64,000 bases of DNA from contig CALRKY020000002.1 of the NCBI GenBank assembly GCA_943368345.1, positions 67,741 through 131,740 of the forward strand. Direction: 5' to 3'. Made by a program: the position numbers and the translations under genes. Shown here piece by piece: positions 63,806 through 64,000 of the stretch. The DNA comes from JADCGM01 sp943368345. GTDB taxonomy: Bacteria > Pseudomonadota > Alphaproteobacteria > Sphingomonadales > Sphingomonadaceae. Numbering within the stretch: position 1 is the stretch's first letter; the number at the start of each line of letters is the position of its first letter. The notes below the pieces were generated by a model that saw only the letters and a program-made list of their open reading frames with translations, did no database searches and had not been told where the DNA came from.

Positions 63806-64000
63806 GCGTCGGCGCTCGGTTCCGGGCGGCAGCGTTCAAGCGTGCGCTGGCCGTTCCGCTTGGGGGCCGTCGTCGCCAGTTCCGGCACCGACAATTTTCC
63901 GTCCCGGTTGGCGTCCGCCACGGTGAATTTGCTGACGGTCTTTGCGGCATATTCGGCAAAATCGATCCGACCGTCGGTGTTGGTATCGAGCTTGGCAAAG
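63802..64000 (-). CDS. EF-hand domain protein, 5' end beyond the window
   Basis: The last 65 codons of a minus-strand gene read DTNTDGRIDFAEY and DANRDGKLSVPEL, two calcium-binding EF-hand loops in tandem, followed by a short basic tail (RNGQRTLERCRPEP). The frame is closed by TAA at 63802-63804 and stays open to the window edge. Small EF-hand proteins with signal peptides are common in sphingomonads; the N-terminus is not seen here. Confidence 0.8.
   Translation of the reverse strand, partial: FAKLDTNTDGRIDFAEYAAKTVSKFTVADANRDGKLSVPELATTAPKRNGQRTLERCRPEPSADA

Overview
The window is high-GC bacterial chromosome, most likely from an alphaproteobacterium of the Sphingomonadales type. This is inferred from the gene content (ccmFGHI, gdhA, TrmFO, GyrA with an acidic tail), from a GAAC-N7-GAAC SOS box before uvrA (the alphaproteobacterial LexA signature), and from short palindromic repeats of a kind common in sphingomonads, one of them read in frame inside uvrA. 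No integrase, transposase, CRISPR array or prophage was found.

Layout. 0-15 kb is mostly housekeeping: a DUF1254 protein, isoaspartyl peptidase, a ChrA-type chromate transporter, nitronate monooxygenase, folK, a family-5-like uracil-DNA glycosylase, a compact ppx-rlmE-phnA-like-aguA-aguB cluster (the last two turn agmatine into putrescine), tRNA-Met(CAT), tRNA-Lys(TTT) and tRNA-Gln(CTG), and the cytochrome c maturation operon ccmFGHI. 15-28.4 kb is an unusual redox region. On the plus strand lie a flavoprotein/double cNMP-binding/4x[4Fe-4S] fusion, a di-heme-b-like membrane protein, an FHA-TM-decaheme cytochrome and a cAMP-phosphodiesterase-like enzyme. Converging on these, on the minus strand, are a tetra/pentaheme cytochrome, a beta-barrel protein and a secreted decaheme cytochrome with LVIVD repeats. 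Together they could carry electrons from NAD(P)H across the inner membrane, and perhaps the outer membrane too.

28.5-31.7 kb holds gdhA, with a strong terminator, and an acetolactate-synthase-like ThDP enzyme. 31.7-48.9 kb is a surface/secretion locus: a 2444-residue filamentous-haemagglutinin-like exoprotein with 11 YDG-type repeats, a TPR/CHAT protease-like protein, two tandem secreted paralogues of unknown function, a CHASE2-adenylate cyclase and a ShlB/FhaC-type transporter. 48.9-52.5 kb has a PhoPQ-like two-component system with a PepSY protein, and a dicarboxylate symporter.

52.6-64 kb has uvrA, gyrA and trmFO. Between uvrA and gyrA sits an AT-rich pair of overlapping reverse transcriptase genes that match the two proteins of a type 3 defence reverse transcriptase system (Drt3a/UG3 and Drt3b/UG8). 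Directly downstream of the pair is a non-coding stretch with two hairpins flanking a CACACAC tract on the same strand, a good candidate for the template RNA of that system. The window ends inside an EF-hand protein gene.
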